From: Bacteroidota bacterium
GTDB taxonomy: Bacteria; Bacteroidota; Bacteroidia; B-17B0; Aurantibacillaceae
DNA: 64,000 nt
NCBI GenBank assembly: GCA_030684395.1
Contig: JAUXTT010000013.1
Span: forward strand, 1 to 64,000
Direction: 5' to 3'
Below are positions 1-8,160 of this stretch, in pieces. Under the pieces are notes generated by a model. It searched no databases. It was not told where the DNA came from and was given only the letters and a program-made list of their open reading frames with translations. How positions within the stretch are numbered: position 1 is the first letter of the stretch; the number at the start of each line of letters is the position of its first letter. The translations under genes were made by a program, and so were the position numbers.

Positions 1-57
1 ATCTCTTAGCACAGGGTGGATTTGCCCTGTATTGTTTTTCTTTTATACTCATCAGCT

Positions 58-231
58 ATGAACGAGGAAGAAAGACAAAATATAATTGAATACATTAAGG
101 CGAATGACAGCACCTATAACTATAATGCAGTCAACTTTAAGTATTACAGCGATGAGGATTTATTAGTTCTTAAAAAAAGGCTTGATCGCGAAATAGAGGG
201 GAAAAATAACAAAGGTTTCGATTCAAAATAA
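58..231 (+). CDS. Small hypothetical protein, 57 aa
   Basis: A short acidic and lysine-rich reading frame. I start it at the internal ATG that gives MNEEERQNIIEYIKAND, because the upstream extension is hydrophobic and looks like read-through of non-coding sequence. The product seems largely helical, has no signal peptide, and resembles no family I recognise. It lies at the left edge of an accessory region, 0.7 kb before tRNA-His and close to an ORF6N remnant, so it could belong to a decayed mobile element. That is inference only; no phage or integrase motif is visible in the protein itself. Confidence 0.4.
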   Translation: MNEEERQNIIEYIKANDSTYNYNAVNFKYYSDEDLLVLKKRLDREIEGKNNKGFDSK

Positions 232-452
232 TCCTCCAATTGCAGGCAATACAGCATTGGTAAAAGCAAATTTTTTATTTACCGGAAAGGATTTATATTT
301 GCATTGTGATCTTTGAAATATTGCCGGATAAAAGGGGATAACAAAACCCAAAGGAAGCCCAAGAACTTTCGAGTAACAATTCATGCCTGATTATGCAGGA
401 CTTGTTACCAGTTTGTTACCTTTCCCTTCTTAAAACCCCTCCAAACCTTTGA
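232..452. other. Non-coding stretch between small ORF and ORF6N remnant
   Basis: No open frame of convincing composition is present. The segment from about 375 to 425 repeats the words GTTACC and TTGTTACC and may be a decayed junction of a mobile element. Nothing here is firm enough to call a gene. Confidence 0.3.
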
Positions 453-812
453 TTATCTAAGCGGCACGGCGATTTTATGATGTCGCAATTTGTGACCTCC
501 AAATCTGACAATATAGGTTTAAGGCATGCTCCTTTTTGTTTTACGGAACAAGGCGTGACCATGTTGGCTTGTATTTTAAACAGCGATAAAGCGATTCAGG
601 TTAATCTTCAAATCATCCGAATCTTTACTCGTATTCGTAAGATGCTTACAGACAATACTGAGATCAGGCTTGAAATAGAAAAAATCAAAAAGAAGCTTGA
701 CAATCAGGATAAAAACCTGGAAATTGTGTTTCGCTATTTAGATGAGTTGATTGAAAATAAAGACCTCCGGAGCAACGAACGAAAAACAATCGGATATAAA
801 ATGCAGCCCTGA
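453..812 (+). pseudogene. ORF6N-family protein, N-terminally truncated remnant
   Basis: The frame encodes the second half of an ORF6N (KilA-N-related) DNA-binding family protein: GDFM, then FCFTEQGVTMLACIL and NSDKAIQVNLQIIRIF, followed by a charged helix (about residues 55-100) of the type that normally closes these proteins. The first 70-80 residues are missing, because a stop codon lies just upstream of LSKRHGDFM. The spacing between GDFM and the SQFVTSK segment also looks shortened relative to my memory of the family, so an internal deletion is likely. An ATG exists at position 477, but a functional product is doubtful. ORF6N proteins are typical of phages and integrated elements. Confidence 0.62.
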
Positions 813-906
813 AACGAGTAAATATTGGAGGACGCAAAATGCGTCCTCCAAATTCATTACCCTTCCAACTAATTGACATTTAGTGCGCTTTTCATTTTAA
901 ATTTAT

Positions 907-939
907 TTTGTCTTGGAATTAGAAAAATTTGTATATTTA
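907..939 (+). promoter_or_regulatory. Bacteroidota-type promoter for tRNA-His
   Basis: A TTTG -33 element and TATATTTA -7 element (TAnnTTTG with the last base changed) are separated by 21 bp. The -7 box ends 12 bp before the tRNA. Spacing and sequence fit the Bacteroidota sigma-A consensus; the assignment is by pattern only. Confidence 0.55.
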
Positions 940-951
940 CAGCCTCAAAAC

Positions 952-1026
952 GGTAGGTATAGCTCAGTTGGTTAGAGCATCGGTTTGTGGTACCGAGGGT
1001 CGTCGGTTCGAGCCCGATTACTTACC
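952..1026 (+). tRNA. tRNA-His (anticodon GTG)
   Basis: A full cloverleaf can be drawn. The acceptor arm GTAGGTA pairs with TACTTAC. An extra 5' G (G-1) lies opposite a discriminator C, the hallmark of tRNA-His. The anticodon stem TCGGT/ACCGA encloses the loop TTGTGGT with anticodon GTG at 987-989. The T arm carries GGTTCGAGCC. No CCA is encoded. It stands alone, with its own promoter and terminator. tRNA genes are frequent integration sites, and the region after it is accessory in character, but I found no second copy of its 3' end in the window. Confidence 0.96.
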
Positions 1027-1030
1027 CGCA

Positions 1031-1066
1031 AAAGTCCTTCGATTCTCGGAGGACTTTTTGTTTTTG
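1031..1066 (+). terminator. Rho-independent terminator after tRNA-His
   Basis: AAGTCCT pairs with AGGACTT, extended by a T-G pair and an inner CG/CG pair, with the loop ATTCT and a following TTTTTGTTTTTG tract. It lies 5 nt after the tRNA and closes a single-tRNA transcription unit. Confidence 0.85.
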
Positions 1067-1181
1067 TACATAATCCCTATATTTGATCTTATACATTACT
1101 TGTAAGCATTTGTAAATAATTATTTACAGACAAGTGTGTAAGTTGTGCGTAATTTTAAAGACAACGAACTTAAACAAGAAA

Positions 1182-1883
1182 ATGATTACAATTGACAATT
1201 ATTTAGATAATCATTATATACACAGAAGTAACTGGCTAAGAGCTGCCGTATTAGGAGCAAACGATGGAATAATATCTATTTCAAGTCTTGCAATAGGTGT
1301 TGCAGCTGCAAGTTCAACGAGAGAACCCATAGTTTTAGCAACAGTTGCAGGACTTGTTGCAGGTGCATTATCTATGGCTGCTGGTGAATATGTTTCTGTA
1401 AGTTCACAAACTGATATAGAAAAAGCAGATATTGAAAGAGAAATAAAAGAGCTTGCGGAAATGCCAGAAGAAGAGTTAAACATATTAGCTCAAATTTATG
1501 AGAAGAGAGGGCTAAAAAAAGAAACAGCAATGCAAGTAGCCATTGAATTGACCGAAAAAGATGCTTTGGGAACACACATTAGAGACGAATTAGGTATAAA
1601 CGAAATTAGTCAAGCAAACCCAATACAAGCTGCAATTGCATCAGGAGCAGCATTTACGGTTGGAGGTGTATTGCCTCTATTGGTAATCCTTTTTTTACCA
1701 GTAAAAGATATAGAATATTGGCTCTATAGCTTCACACTAATTTTTCTAATTACATTAGGAACTATTGCTGCAAAAACAGGCGGGTCAAATGTAAAAAAAG
1801 CAGTTTTACGAATTACAATATGGGGAACACTTGCAATGGGATTATCTGCATTGGTAGGCTATATCTTTGGCGTTAATGTATAA
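1182..1883 (+). CDS. VIT/CCC1-family transporter (Fe/Mn)
   Basis: This is a vacuolar iron transporter (VIT/CCC1) family membrane protein of 233 aa, the usual bacterial length. The diagnostic N-terminal signature LRAAVLGANDGIISISSLAIGV covers transmembrane helix 1. A second helix (VAGLVAGALSMAAGEYVSVSSQ) precedes a soluble acidic region (ADIEREIKELAEMPEEELN) that in VIT proteins binds metal, and three more hydrophobic helices follow at about 155-230. Relatives move Fe2+ or Mn2+ out of the cytoplasm. I use the internal ATG giving MITIDNYLDNHY; the upstream 16 residues are atypical. The next intact gene is a bestrophin channel, so this may be a small ion-homeostasis island beside the tRNA. Metal specificity cannot be read from sequence. 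Confidence 0.88.
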   Translation: MITIDNYLDNHYIHRSNWLRAAVLGANDGIISISSLAIGVAAASSTREPIVLATVAGLVAGALSMAAGEYVSVSSQTDIEKADIEREIKELAEMPEEELNILAQIYEKRGLKKETAMQVAIELTEKDALGTHIRDELGINEISQANPIQAAIASGAAFTVGGVLPLLVILFLPVKDIEYWLYSFTLIFLITLGTIAAKTGGSNVKKAVLRITIWGTLAMGLSALVGYIFGVNV

Positions 1884-1901
1884 TTTTAAAATTCAACAAA
1901 T

Positions 1902-2130
1902 ATGAACGGAGTACATTTTCATTTAGTAGCAACCCATTTATCCTCATTTTCCTCACAACAGGTTTTAAACAAAAAACGTTTTCTCATATATTGAAGCATT
2001 AATATTTGCATTTGTGGTTTTATTCTTCGCTAAACTGGCAGGAACAACCGGTGGCGAAATAAGACATACAGAAATTAGAAGTGGAAATAATGTTCCTGCT
2101 ATTAACATTAACAACACTGAAAAAGTGTAA
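1902..2130 (+). pseudogene. Broken small membrane protein gene
   Basis: The start codon and first residues MNGVHFHLVATHL look like the start of a short Bacteroidota membrane protein family that begins with M-N-x-x-H-x-H-L. The frame ends after about 30 codons. In another frame the C-terminal half of a membrane protein follows (SYIEALIFAFVVLFFAKLAGTTGGEIRH, ending NNTEKV and a stop). The N- and C-terminal halves are joined out of frame with most of the middle missing, so this is best read as an internal deletion plus frameshift. It sits between the VIT and bestrophin genes. The family name is not certain to me. Confidence 0.6.
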
Positions 2131-2143
2131 TGACAATTAACAA

Positions 2144-3046
2144 ATGATAAAAACAGAAAAGCAAGGCTTATTTCAATTACTGAAAATTGCTACACCATTC
2201 ATTGTTATTACAACGGTTTATTCAATTTTAGTGCTTGGACTTGAAGAATATTTTGGCGACCATATATACAAAATATCTGGACAAATAGGTTCAGTATTTG
2301 GACTTGCGGTTGCTTTTTTCCTAGGTTTCAGAATGAACTCAGCGTATGACAGATGGTGGGAGGCAAGAAAAATATTTGGCGAATTGACAAACAACACTAG
2401 GAGTTTTGTTACTAAAATATATGTTTATTGTGATAATATAGAGAATTTTAAGGAAAAAGAAAATACAGATTTAAAAAAGCAAGCTCAAAAGTTAATAGAA
2501 TTAACTATTTTATACATACGCCAATTGAAAAATGAAATGCACGATAATTTTAAACCAACATTTAATGAACAGGCCTACGAACTATTGAATGAGTTTAAAA
2601 TAAATACCGAAAACAAAATTTCAAACGAAATATTAGTTTCCCTTACGAAGTATATTGAAGGTACTTTTTCTTCAAAAGCTAATATTGAAAAAGGAGATTT
2701 AATGCAACATATCAATCGTTTTTATGACATTCAGGGTAAAGCAGAAAGAATAAAGAACACACCTTTTTTAATGATTTATAGTGCATTCACTAAAATAATT
2801 GTGAGCTTCTATGTTGTGCTTATTCCGTTATTTATTGGCGACATTGACTTAGGCGGAGAAGAAAGCGGGTTTGAGTTTTTAGCTATTCCGATTATGGTAA
2901 TTATTAGTACAGCTTTTTTGACGATAAACAAATTGGCGAATTTATATGGAGAGCCATTTTCCGAAAATAAAACTTCTGTTACCATTGACGAAATTTGTAA
3001 AACCATAGAACAGAATTGTAATGAAGTAAAAGCAAAACTGAAATAA
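2144..3046 (+). CDS. Bestrophin family ion channel
   Basis: A 300-aa inner-membrane protein of the bestrophin/RFP-TM (UPF0187) family. N-terminal helices around residues 15-35 and 45-65 are followed by the family signature FRMNSAYDRWWEARKIFGELTNNTRSF (about 66-92), then a long helical cytoplasmic part. Two further hydrophobic helices occur near 205-265 (IYSAFTKIIVSFYVVLIPLF and FLAIPIMVIISTAFLTI), and YGEPF follows, a conserved post-TM4 segment. Bacterial homologues form pentameric ion channels, often cation selective, while the eukaryotic ones conduct chloride. It follows the broken membrane gene by 13 nt, so it may once have shared its transcript. Its ion and role here are unknown. Confidence 0.9.
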   Translation: MIKTEKQGLFQLLKIATPFIVITTVYSILVLGLEEYFGDHIYKISGQIGSVFGLAVAFFLGFRMNSAYDRWWEARKIFGELTNNTRSFVTKIYVYCDNIENFKEKENTDLKKQAQKLIELTILYIRQLKNEMHDNFKPTFNEQAYELLNEFKINTENKISNEILVSLTKYIEGTFSSKANIEKGDLMQHINRFYDIQGKAERIKNTPFLMIYSAFTKIIVSFYVVLIPLFIGDIDLGGEESGFEFLAIPIMVIISTAFLTINKLANLYGEPFSENKTSVTIDEICKTIEQNCNEVKAKLK

Positions 3047-3061
3047 AAATTAGTGCAACAA

Positions 3062-3171
3062 GGTATTGCTAAAATAGCGGATGAAATGCTTCTATAAAAC
3101 ATTTGTGCAAGGTTTAACTAACGTGCTTCTATTGAGCTTTTGTGCTAATAATTCGCTACTTTGGCAATACC
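3062..3171. repeat. attC-like imperfect inverted repeat with inner direct repeats
   Basis: The left arm GGTATTGCTAAAATAGCG and the right arm CGCTACTTTGGCAATACC match at 16 of 18 positions when one is reversed and complemented. Between them are two copies of a 23-nt direct repeat (3086-3108 and 3123-3145) that share TGCTTCTAT and TTTGTGC. Flanking triplets AAC (3057-3059) and GTT (3178-3180) recall the R'' and R' ends of integron attC sites. It lies between the bestrophin and S37 peptidase genes. Similar elements around single-gene inserts are, to my recollection, common in Bacteroidota, but I cannot check this here. Confidence 0.55.
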
Positions 3172-3201
3172 CGAGCAGTTAGTACTAATCATTAAGAACG
3201 A

Positions 3202-4467
3202 ATGAACATACAACCTAAAATACAAATACTTTTCATTCTATTAACCTTAAGCTTCTTTACGGCATTTTCGCAGACCAATATTTTTCAAGATAAATTTTCA
3301 AAGCTTTTTGACTTTTCTATCATTCCCAAAACTAACATCAACTTTAAAGAATACTACGAAATAACTATTCAACAATCTGCTGACCATTCAAACCCTAAAA
3401 GCAAGTTTAACCAGCGGATTTATATCGGGTTTCAGGACTTTAGTGCCCCAACAGTAATCGTGACGGACGGTTATGCCATCGACTATGCATCAAAACCAGA
3501 CTACTCTAACGAACTCGCAAAAGAACTAAAAGCAAACATTGTGGTGGTCGAACACCGTTTTTTCGGCAAGTCAGTTCCTGATAGTATTGAATGGAAACTA
3601 TTAACATTAAAACAAGCCGCCGACGATTATCATTTCATTAAATCAATGCTCGGCAAAATCTTAACAGGTAAATGGCTATCCACAGGAATAAGTAAAGGTG
3701 GTCAAGCTGCTTTATCCTATAAAATGTTCTATCCAAAAGACATTTCTGCAGTCGTTGCTTATGGTACCGCGGTAAAAAGCAAACAAACGGTTTTCACAGA
3801 CACTATTCTATCAAATTTATCTCAAACCGTATGCGGTAAAAAAATAACCGAACTGCAAAACTATTTATTTAGGCATAAAAACATTTTACTTCCTTATTTT
3901 GCTGCCTTTGTTTCTCAGAAAAATTACAACTTTACACCTCTTGACAATGAAACCGTGCTTGATTATCTATTGCTTGAACTTCCATTTTCATTCTGGCAAA
4001 ACGGCAACAAATGTGAGGATATTCCCGACACTACTAATACTCCTTCAAATTTAACGAACTATTTAATCAAAGTTGTTCCGCCTCGCTTTTTCTCAACAAC
4101 GAATAAAAAGCAACTCGAACCCTCCTTCTATATGTTCTACCACGAATTGGGCTATTACGAATATAACACCACTCCGTTTATAAAATACCTTAAGCAAAAA
4201 AATTATTCAAACAACTACTTCGCTCCTCCAAACACGACTATTCAATTTGATGACACCTTTCAAAAAACTGTGGGTACATTTGTAAGCAGCAGTAGTTCTA
4301 AAAACGTATTCTTTATCTATGGTCAAAACGACCCTTGGGCATTGCAGACAAGGGCAATTAAAAATGTTTATATAGTTCCGGCAGGCAGCCATAAAAGTAG
4401 AATTGCTGACTTTTCTGCTGAGCAACAAGCAGACATTTATACTAAAATAAGAACTTGCATAAAGTAA
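3202..4467 (+). CDS. Secreted S37-family (PS-10) aminopeptidase-like protein
   Basis: A 421-aa alpha/beta-hydrolase with a signal peptide ending FTAFSQ (about residues 1-24). The nucleophile elbow GISKGG places Ser164 as catalytic serine. QNDPW gives Asp377 and GSHKS gives His397, a complete Ser-Asp-His triad in the right order. The segment IVVVEHRFFGKSVPDS (about 113-128) is the family signature. S37 enzymes, known from Streptomyces, remove tripeptides from peptide N-termini; the related S28 family is less likely given the spacing. It stands alone between an attC-like repeat and a non-coding stretch with repeat-like words, so it may be a mobile single-gene cassette. It probably acts in the periplasm or outside. 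Confidence 0.82.
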   Translation: MNIQPKIQILFILLTLSFFTAFSQTNIFQDKFSKLFDFSIIPKTNINFKEYYEITIQQSADHSNPKSKFNQRIYIGFQDFSAPTVIVTDGYAIDYASKPDYSNELAKELKANIVVVEHRFFGKSVPDSIEWKLLTLKQAADDYHFIKSMLGKILTGKWLSTGISKGGQAALSYKMFYPKDISAVVAYGTAVKSKQTVFTDTILSNLSQTVCGKKITELQNYLFRHKNILLPYFAAFVSQKNYNFTPLDNETVLDYLLLELPFSFWQNGNKCEDIPDTTNTPSNLTNYLIKVVPPRFFSTTNKKQLEPSFYMFYHELGYYEYNTTPFIKYLKQKNYSNNYFAPPNTTIQFDDTFQKTVGTFVSSSSSKNVFFIYGQNDPWALQTRAIKNVYIVPAGSHKSRIADFSAEQQADIYTKIRTCIK

Positions 4468-4678
4468 TAAGACAAACAACTGGTAGCAACAGGGGTTGTG
4501 GCGCAATATGTGCTGGCGAGGGAATAAGAACTTTAGTATCTTTGTATAAATATTTGCGCATATAGCTACAGGAAGTCACGAAATCCTACACGAACACCAA
4601 AGCTGAAATACTTCCAGCTTAAACAGAAATTCTAAAAAATCAATAATTTGCACCTCTTAATATCATTGTTTACAACAC
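4468..4678. other. Non-coding stretch with a -7 box and small inverted repeats
   Basis: No plausible protein frame is present. Visible elements are the inverted pair GCAACA/TTGTGGC near 4484-4503, GCGCAA matched by TTGCGC about 55 bp later, a perfect -7 sequence TATCTTTG near 4537, and GGAAGT (4572) matched by ACTTCC (4610). The stretch could contain the far end of the cassette structure around the S37 gene, or a small RNA. Both readings are speculative. Confidence 0.35.
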
Positions 4679-4697
4679 TTCATTTCTCTGAAATGAA
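4679..4697. promoter_or_regulatory. Perfect palindrome upstream of aspartate kinase
   Basis: TTCATTTC and GAAATGAA form an 8-bp perfect inverted repeat around TCT. It ends about 16 bp before a -7-like TAATTTTA and 41 bp before the start codon. The position suits an operator near the -33 region, but the factor is unknown and chance is possible in AT-rich DNA. Confidence 0.35.
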
Positions 4698-4737
4698 TTC
4701 TAATATTTTCCCTTAATTTTACACGCAAATTAGTTTT

Positions 4738-6003
4738 ATGTTGGTTTTCAAATTTGGTGGTGCTTCAGTTAAAGATGCGAATGCTGTAAAAAATGTTGCA
4801 ACCATTCTTCAAAAATTTAAAGGAAAAAAAATAGCTGTCGTAATTTCTGCAATGGGCAAAACCACCAATGCATTGGAAAGACTTACAGACGCTTTCTTCT
4901 ACAAAAAAGAGGGTACGCAAGTTATTCTTGAAGAAATTAAAAACTATCATTTTTCTATTGCAAACGACCTGTTCGGGAACAAACAACACCCTTTTTATAA
5001 TGAACTCGAAAATACATTTGTAGAACTACAATGGGCAATAGAAGATGAACCAACGCATTCCTACGATCACGAATACGACCAGATTGTAAGTATGGGTGAA
5101 TTGATCTCCACTAAAATAGTTTCCGCATATTTAAACCATGTTTCCATCAACAATAAATGGCTTGATGTAAGAGGAATTATACAAACTGATAATACTTACC
5201 GCGAAGGGAAAATTAATTTCGAGTTGACAGAAAATTTGGTAAAAGAAGAATTAATCCCATTGTTTTCTACTACTGACATTGTGATCACACAAGGTTTTTT
5301 AGGCGGTACCTCAGAAAATTTCACCACTACACTTGGAAGAGAAGGTTCTGATTACACAGCAGCGGTGCTTTCTTATTGTTTGAATGCAGAAAATGTAACT
5401 ATATGGAAAGATGTTCCCGGTGTTTTAAATGCCGATCCAAAGTGGTTTGCAAATACTGTTAAGATAGATGAATTAACCTATCAGGATGCAATAGAGCTTA
5501 CTTATTATGGAGCAACCGTTATTCATCCCAAAACAATCAAGCCTCTACAAAACAAAAACATTCCATTGTTCGTTCGATCATTTTTGAACCCTGATGAAGA
5601 AGGCACCATCATTAAAGATTCGAATAAAAAACTATCCATCCCTTCATTTATTTTTAAAGTGGATCAGGTTCTTATTACCATTCAGCCAAAAGATTTTTCA
5701 TTTATTGCCGAAGATAACCTTAGTTCTATCTTCAACATATTTCATATCCACGGCGTTAAAATCCACATGATGCAATTATCTGCCATTAACTTCTCTTTAT
5801 GTACTGATAATAATCCTGTTAAAATGGAAAATCTTTTAAGGGATCTTCAAAACGACTATAAAGTTCTGTATAATGAAGATGTTGAATTATGTACCATCCG
5901 TTATTACGATCAAAGCACTTTGGACAGAGTAAGCGTAAACAAACAGATCTTGCTAGAACAAAAAAGCAGATATACCGCTCAATTGGTAATGAAACCCTCT
6001 TAA
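4738..6003 (+). CDS. lysC: Aspartate kinase
   Basis: Phosphorylates aspartate to aspartyl-4-phosphate, the first step to lysine, threonine and methionine, in the cytoplasm. The amino acid kinase domain starts at KFGGASVKDA (residues 5-14) and contains VISAMGKTT (about 36-44), TQGFLGG, TTLGREGSDYTAA (about 200-212), VWKDVPGV-like IWKDVPGVLNADP, and ELTYYGATVIHPKT (about 250-263). The last 120 residues (VDQVLITIQPKDFSF and following) are ACT-type regulatory sequence. At 421 aa it is monofunctional, with no homoserine dehydrogenase part. No lysine riboswitch was seen upstream. Allosteric control by end products is usual for the family but cannot be assigned. Confidence 0.93.
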   Translation: MLVFKFGGASVKDANAVKNVATILQKFKGKKIAVVISAMGKTTNALERLTDAFFYKKEGTQVILEEIKNYHFSIANDLFGNKQHPFYNELENTFVELQWAIEDEPTHSYDHEYDQIVSMGELISTKIVSAYLNHVSINNKWLDVRGIIQTDNTYREGKINFELTENLVKEELIPLFSTTDIVITQGFLGGTSENFTTTLGREGSDYTAAVLSYCLNAENVTIWKDVPGVLNADPKWFANTVKIDELTYQDAIELTYYGATVIHPKTIKPLQNKNIPLFVRSFLNPDEEGTIIKDSNKKLSIPSFIFKVDQVLITIQPKDFSFIAEDNLSSIFNIFHIHGVKIHMMQLSAINFSLCTDNNPVKMENLLRDLQNDYKVLYNEDVELCTIRYYDQSTLDRVSVNKQILLEQKSRYTAQLVMKPS

Positions 6004-6015
6004 CACCTCAAAGAA

Positions 6016-6046
6016 TTTGTAGGCACAAATATTGTGGTTATATTTG
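6016..6046 (+). promoter_or_regulatory. Consensus promoter for the PD40 gene
   Basis: TTTG, exactly 19 bp, then TATATTTG: a full match to the Bacteroidota -33/-7 consensus. Transcription would start near 6052, giving a leader of roughly 15 nt. It shows that the PD40/PorQ pair is transcribed separately from aspartate kinase. Confidence 0.7.
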
Positions 6047-6066
6047 ATAGTAGTTAATCATTAAAC

Positions 6067-8067
6067 ATGAAACCTCTAGCCAAACTTTATTTTCCTCTTT
6101 TCCTTTTCTTTTGCTCACTTTCTTCTTTTGCCCAAATCAACGAAGAACTGAAGGATGATCTGTTAAATAAACTTTCGCCCGCAGAAATAGAAAATCTTAC
6201 TATAGCCGATAACTACTTTAGTAATAAAGAATTTCTTCTTGCCCTTCCCATTTATGACTCTCTTTATTTGAAAAATAAAGGAAATTTATACCTCACCTAC
6301 TTGTTGGGCACTTGTTATGCATACGATGCGGAAAACCAAAAAAACAGTGAAGCCCTTATTCGTAGCGCTTCAAGTATTAAAAACAAATTATTGGATTTTG
6401 ATTATTACCTTGGAAAGGCTTGTTTAGAAGGCGAAAAATATGATGAAGCCATTGCTCAATTTGAAGCATATTTAAAAAATCCGCTAAAAGAAGAATTACA
6501 GGCAGAAGTAAAACGTCAAATAAATATCTGTAAGTATGCTAAAGAAAGTGTAAATAAACTGAGTCTGGCAACAATTACTAATATTGGTGAACCAGTAAAC
6601 ACAAAGGGATCGGAATATTGTCCCATTTTTCCATCAGATGAAAGATTTATGGTTTTCACCTACAGAGGTGAAAAATCAAAAGGCGGTAAACAAGTTCTTC
6701 CCGGAAAAAAAGACCCTAAAAAAGGAATTTATTTTGAGGATGTATTTATTTCATACAAAGGTCCAAGAGGTGAATGGTCAGAGCCTTTTGGTATAGACGC
6801 CATTAATACAAACGGGCACGATGCGGCTATCTTTATTTCGCAGGACGGGCAACGTTTATTTATATATAGAAACACCGATTCTGGAAACGGGGATATATAT
6901 GAAAGCAAATCAAATGGCACTTCCTGGAGTAAACCACAAAAGGTAAAGGGAATAAATTCTAAGTCGTGGGAAGGGAGTGTTTGTTTGGCACCTGATCAAA
7001 AAACAATTTATTTTTCGAGTGAAAGACCGGGAGGTATTGGCGGAAGGGATATTTATTTCGCACAACTATTGCTCGATGGAAGCTGGGGAGAGGTTAAAAA
7101 TTTAGGAACTGAAATCAACACTAAATTTGATGAAGATGCTCCTTTTGTTCATTCAGACGGAAAGACACTCTTCTTTGCTTCAAAAGGGCATAAAACACTT
7201 GGTGGTTACGATATTTTCAGAAGTGAATTAAAGGAAGGAAAATGGAGTAAACCTTTTAATGTAGGAAAACCAATCAACACTAATGGTGATGACAAATTTT
7301 ATGTAGTATCTTCCGACGGACAAAAAGGTTATTATTCTTCCGAACAAAGCGGAGGAATGGGTCAACAGGATATTTACTCTGCGGAGCCCGGAATGTTTGG
7401 AAAACCCACTTCTTTAATACTTGTTACAGGCATAGTTACTTATAATGATAAACCTATAGAAGCAACTATAAAAGTAAAATCTAAATTATACAAAAGAGAA
7501 TATACAAGAGTTAAGGCCGAGGAAACAAAAGGTGATTACCTGGTGAATCTTCCTTCTGGTAATGAATTTGAAATCACCTATTCATATAGAGACATTTCTC
7601 AAACAAAAACCTTATCAACCGCGCTAATAGATTCATTTGCACGCATCGAAATGAATACACAATTATACTCTGAGTCTTTCATCAAAAGTAAAATGCCGAA
7701 AGTTGATTCTCTTCAAATTAAGCCTGAAGATTTGGGTAAAAAAGGGCTAAGTTATGATGACTTTATTGCAAAATACGGCGATAAAAAAGTAGACAGTTTA
7801 GATTATCGTGTTCAGATCGGGGCTTATCGTTACATAGAAAATTTCAATCATTCCATTTTATTGGGATTACCAAGAGTGCTGCGGAAAACATACCACGATG
7901 GAATAACACGCTTTACCATTGGTGAACAAAAAACACTTAACGATGCGGTTGCTTTATGTAACAAAGTAAAAAAGAAAGGAATTAAAGACGCATTTATTAT
8001 TGCCATATACAAAGATGAACGCATCTTTTTTGATGAACTTCTTAGTTCAGGCATTATTGAAAAATAA
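6067..8067 (+). CDS. Secreted TPR / PD40 beta-propeller protein with SPOR-like C-terminus
   Basis: A 666-aa exported protein; the signal peptide ends SSFAQ (about residues 1-23). Residues 45-165 look like TPR helices. Residues 175-445 hold at least four WD40-like (PD40) blades, recognised by endings such as GNGDIYESK, GGRDIYFAQ, GGYDIFRSE and GQQDIYSAE. A small beta domain follows at about 455-530. The C-terminal 90 residues (YRVQIGAYRYIENFNHS and following) resemble a SPOR peptidoglycan-binding fold rather than the OmpA domain common in such proteins. Related PD40 proteins include the type IX secretion component PorE and gliding proteins. The next gene downstream is porQ, which supports an envelope or T9SS-linked role, but I do not assign a name. 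Confidence 0.78.
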   Translation: MKPLAKLYFPLFLFFCSLSSFAQINEELKDDLLNKLSPAEIENLTIADNYFSNKEFLLALPIYDSLYLKNKGNLYLTYLLGTCYAYDAENQKNSEALIRSASSIKNKLLDFDYYLGKACLEGEKYDEAIAQFEAYLKNPLKEELQAEVKRQINICKYAKESVNKLSLATITNIGEPVNTKGSEYCPIFPSDERFMVFTYRGEKSKGGKQVLPGKKDPKKGIYFEDVFISYKGPRGEWSEPFGIDAINTNGHDAAIFISQDGQRLFIYRNTDSGNGDIYESKSNGTSWSKPQKVKGINSKSWEGSVCLAPDQKTIYFSSERPGGIGGRDIYFAQLLLDGSWGEVKNLGTEINTKFDEDAPFVHSDGKTLFFASKGHKTLGGYDIFRSELKEGKWSKPFNVGKPINTNGDDKFYVVSSDGQKGYYSSEQSGGMGQQDIYSAEPGMFGKPTSLILVTGIVTYNDKPIEATIKVKSKLYKREYTRVKAEETKGDYLVNLPSGNEFEITYSYRDISQTKTLSTALIDSFARIEMNTQLYSESFIKSKMPKVDSLQIKPEDLGKKGLSYDDFIAKYGDKKVDSLDYRVQIGAYRYIENFNHSILLGLPRVLRKTYHDGITRFTIGEQKTLNDAVALCNKVKKKGIKDAFIIAIYKDERIFFDELLSSGIIEK

Positions 8068-8160
8068 ACCGGAATATGGTTAATTTATCTATTATAGTAA
8101 CGAAACCGGTAGAAATTTTTTATTTCTCCCACAATAATTACCTTTAGACTTCGTTTACAA

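Noticed and set aside
3202-4467. Assignment of the secreted peptidase to family S28 (prolyl carboxypeptidase)
   Set aside because: Ser-Asp-His spacing and the VVEHRFFGKS signature shared by both families leave some doubt, but the short insertion between Ser164 and Asp377 and the GISKGG elbow fit S37 better.
4679-4738. Lysine riboswitch before aspartate kinase
   Set aside because: The gap is too short and has only one small palindrome. None of the conserved L-box helices can be drawn.
6067-8067. Calling the PD40 protein PorE
   Set aside because: PorE-type proteins end in an OmpA peptidoglycan-binding domain, and this one has a SPOR-like C-terminus instead, so I kept a descriptive name.
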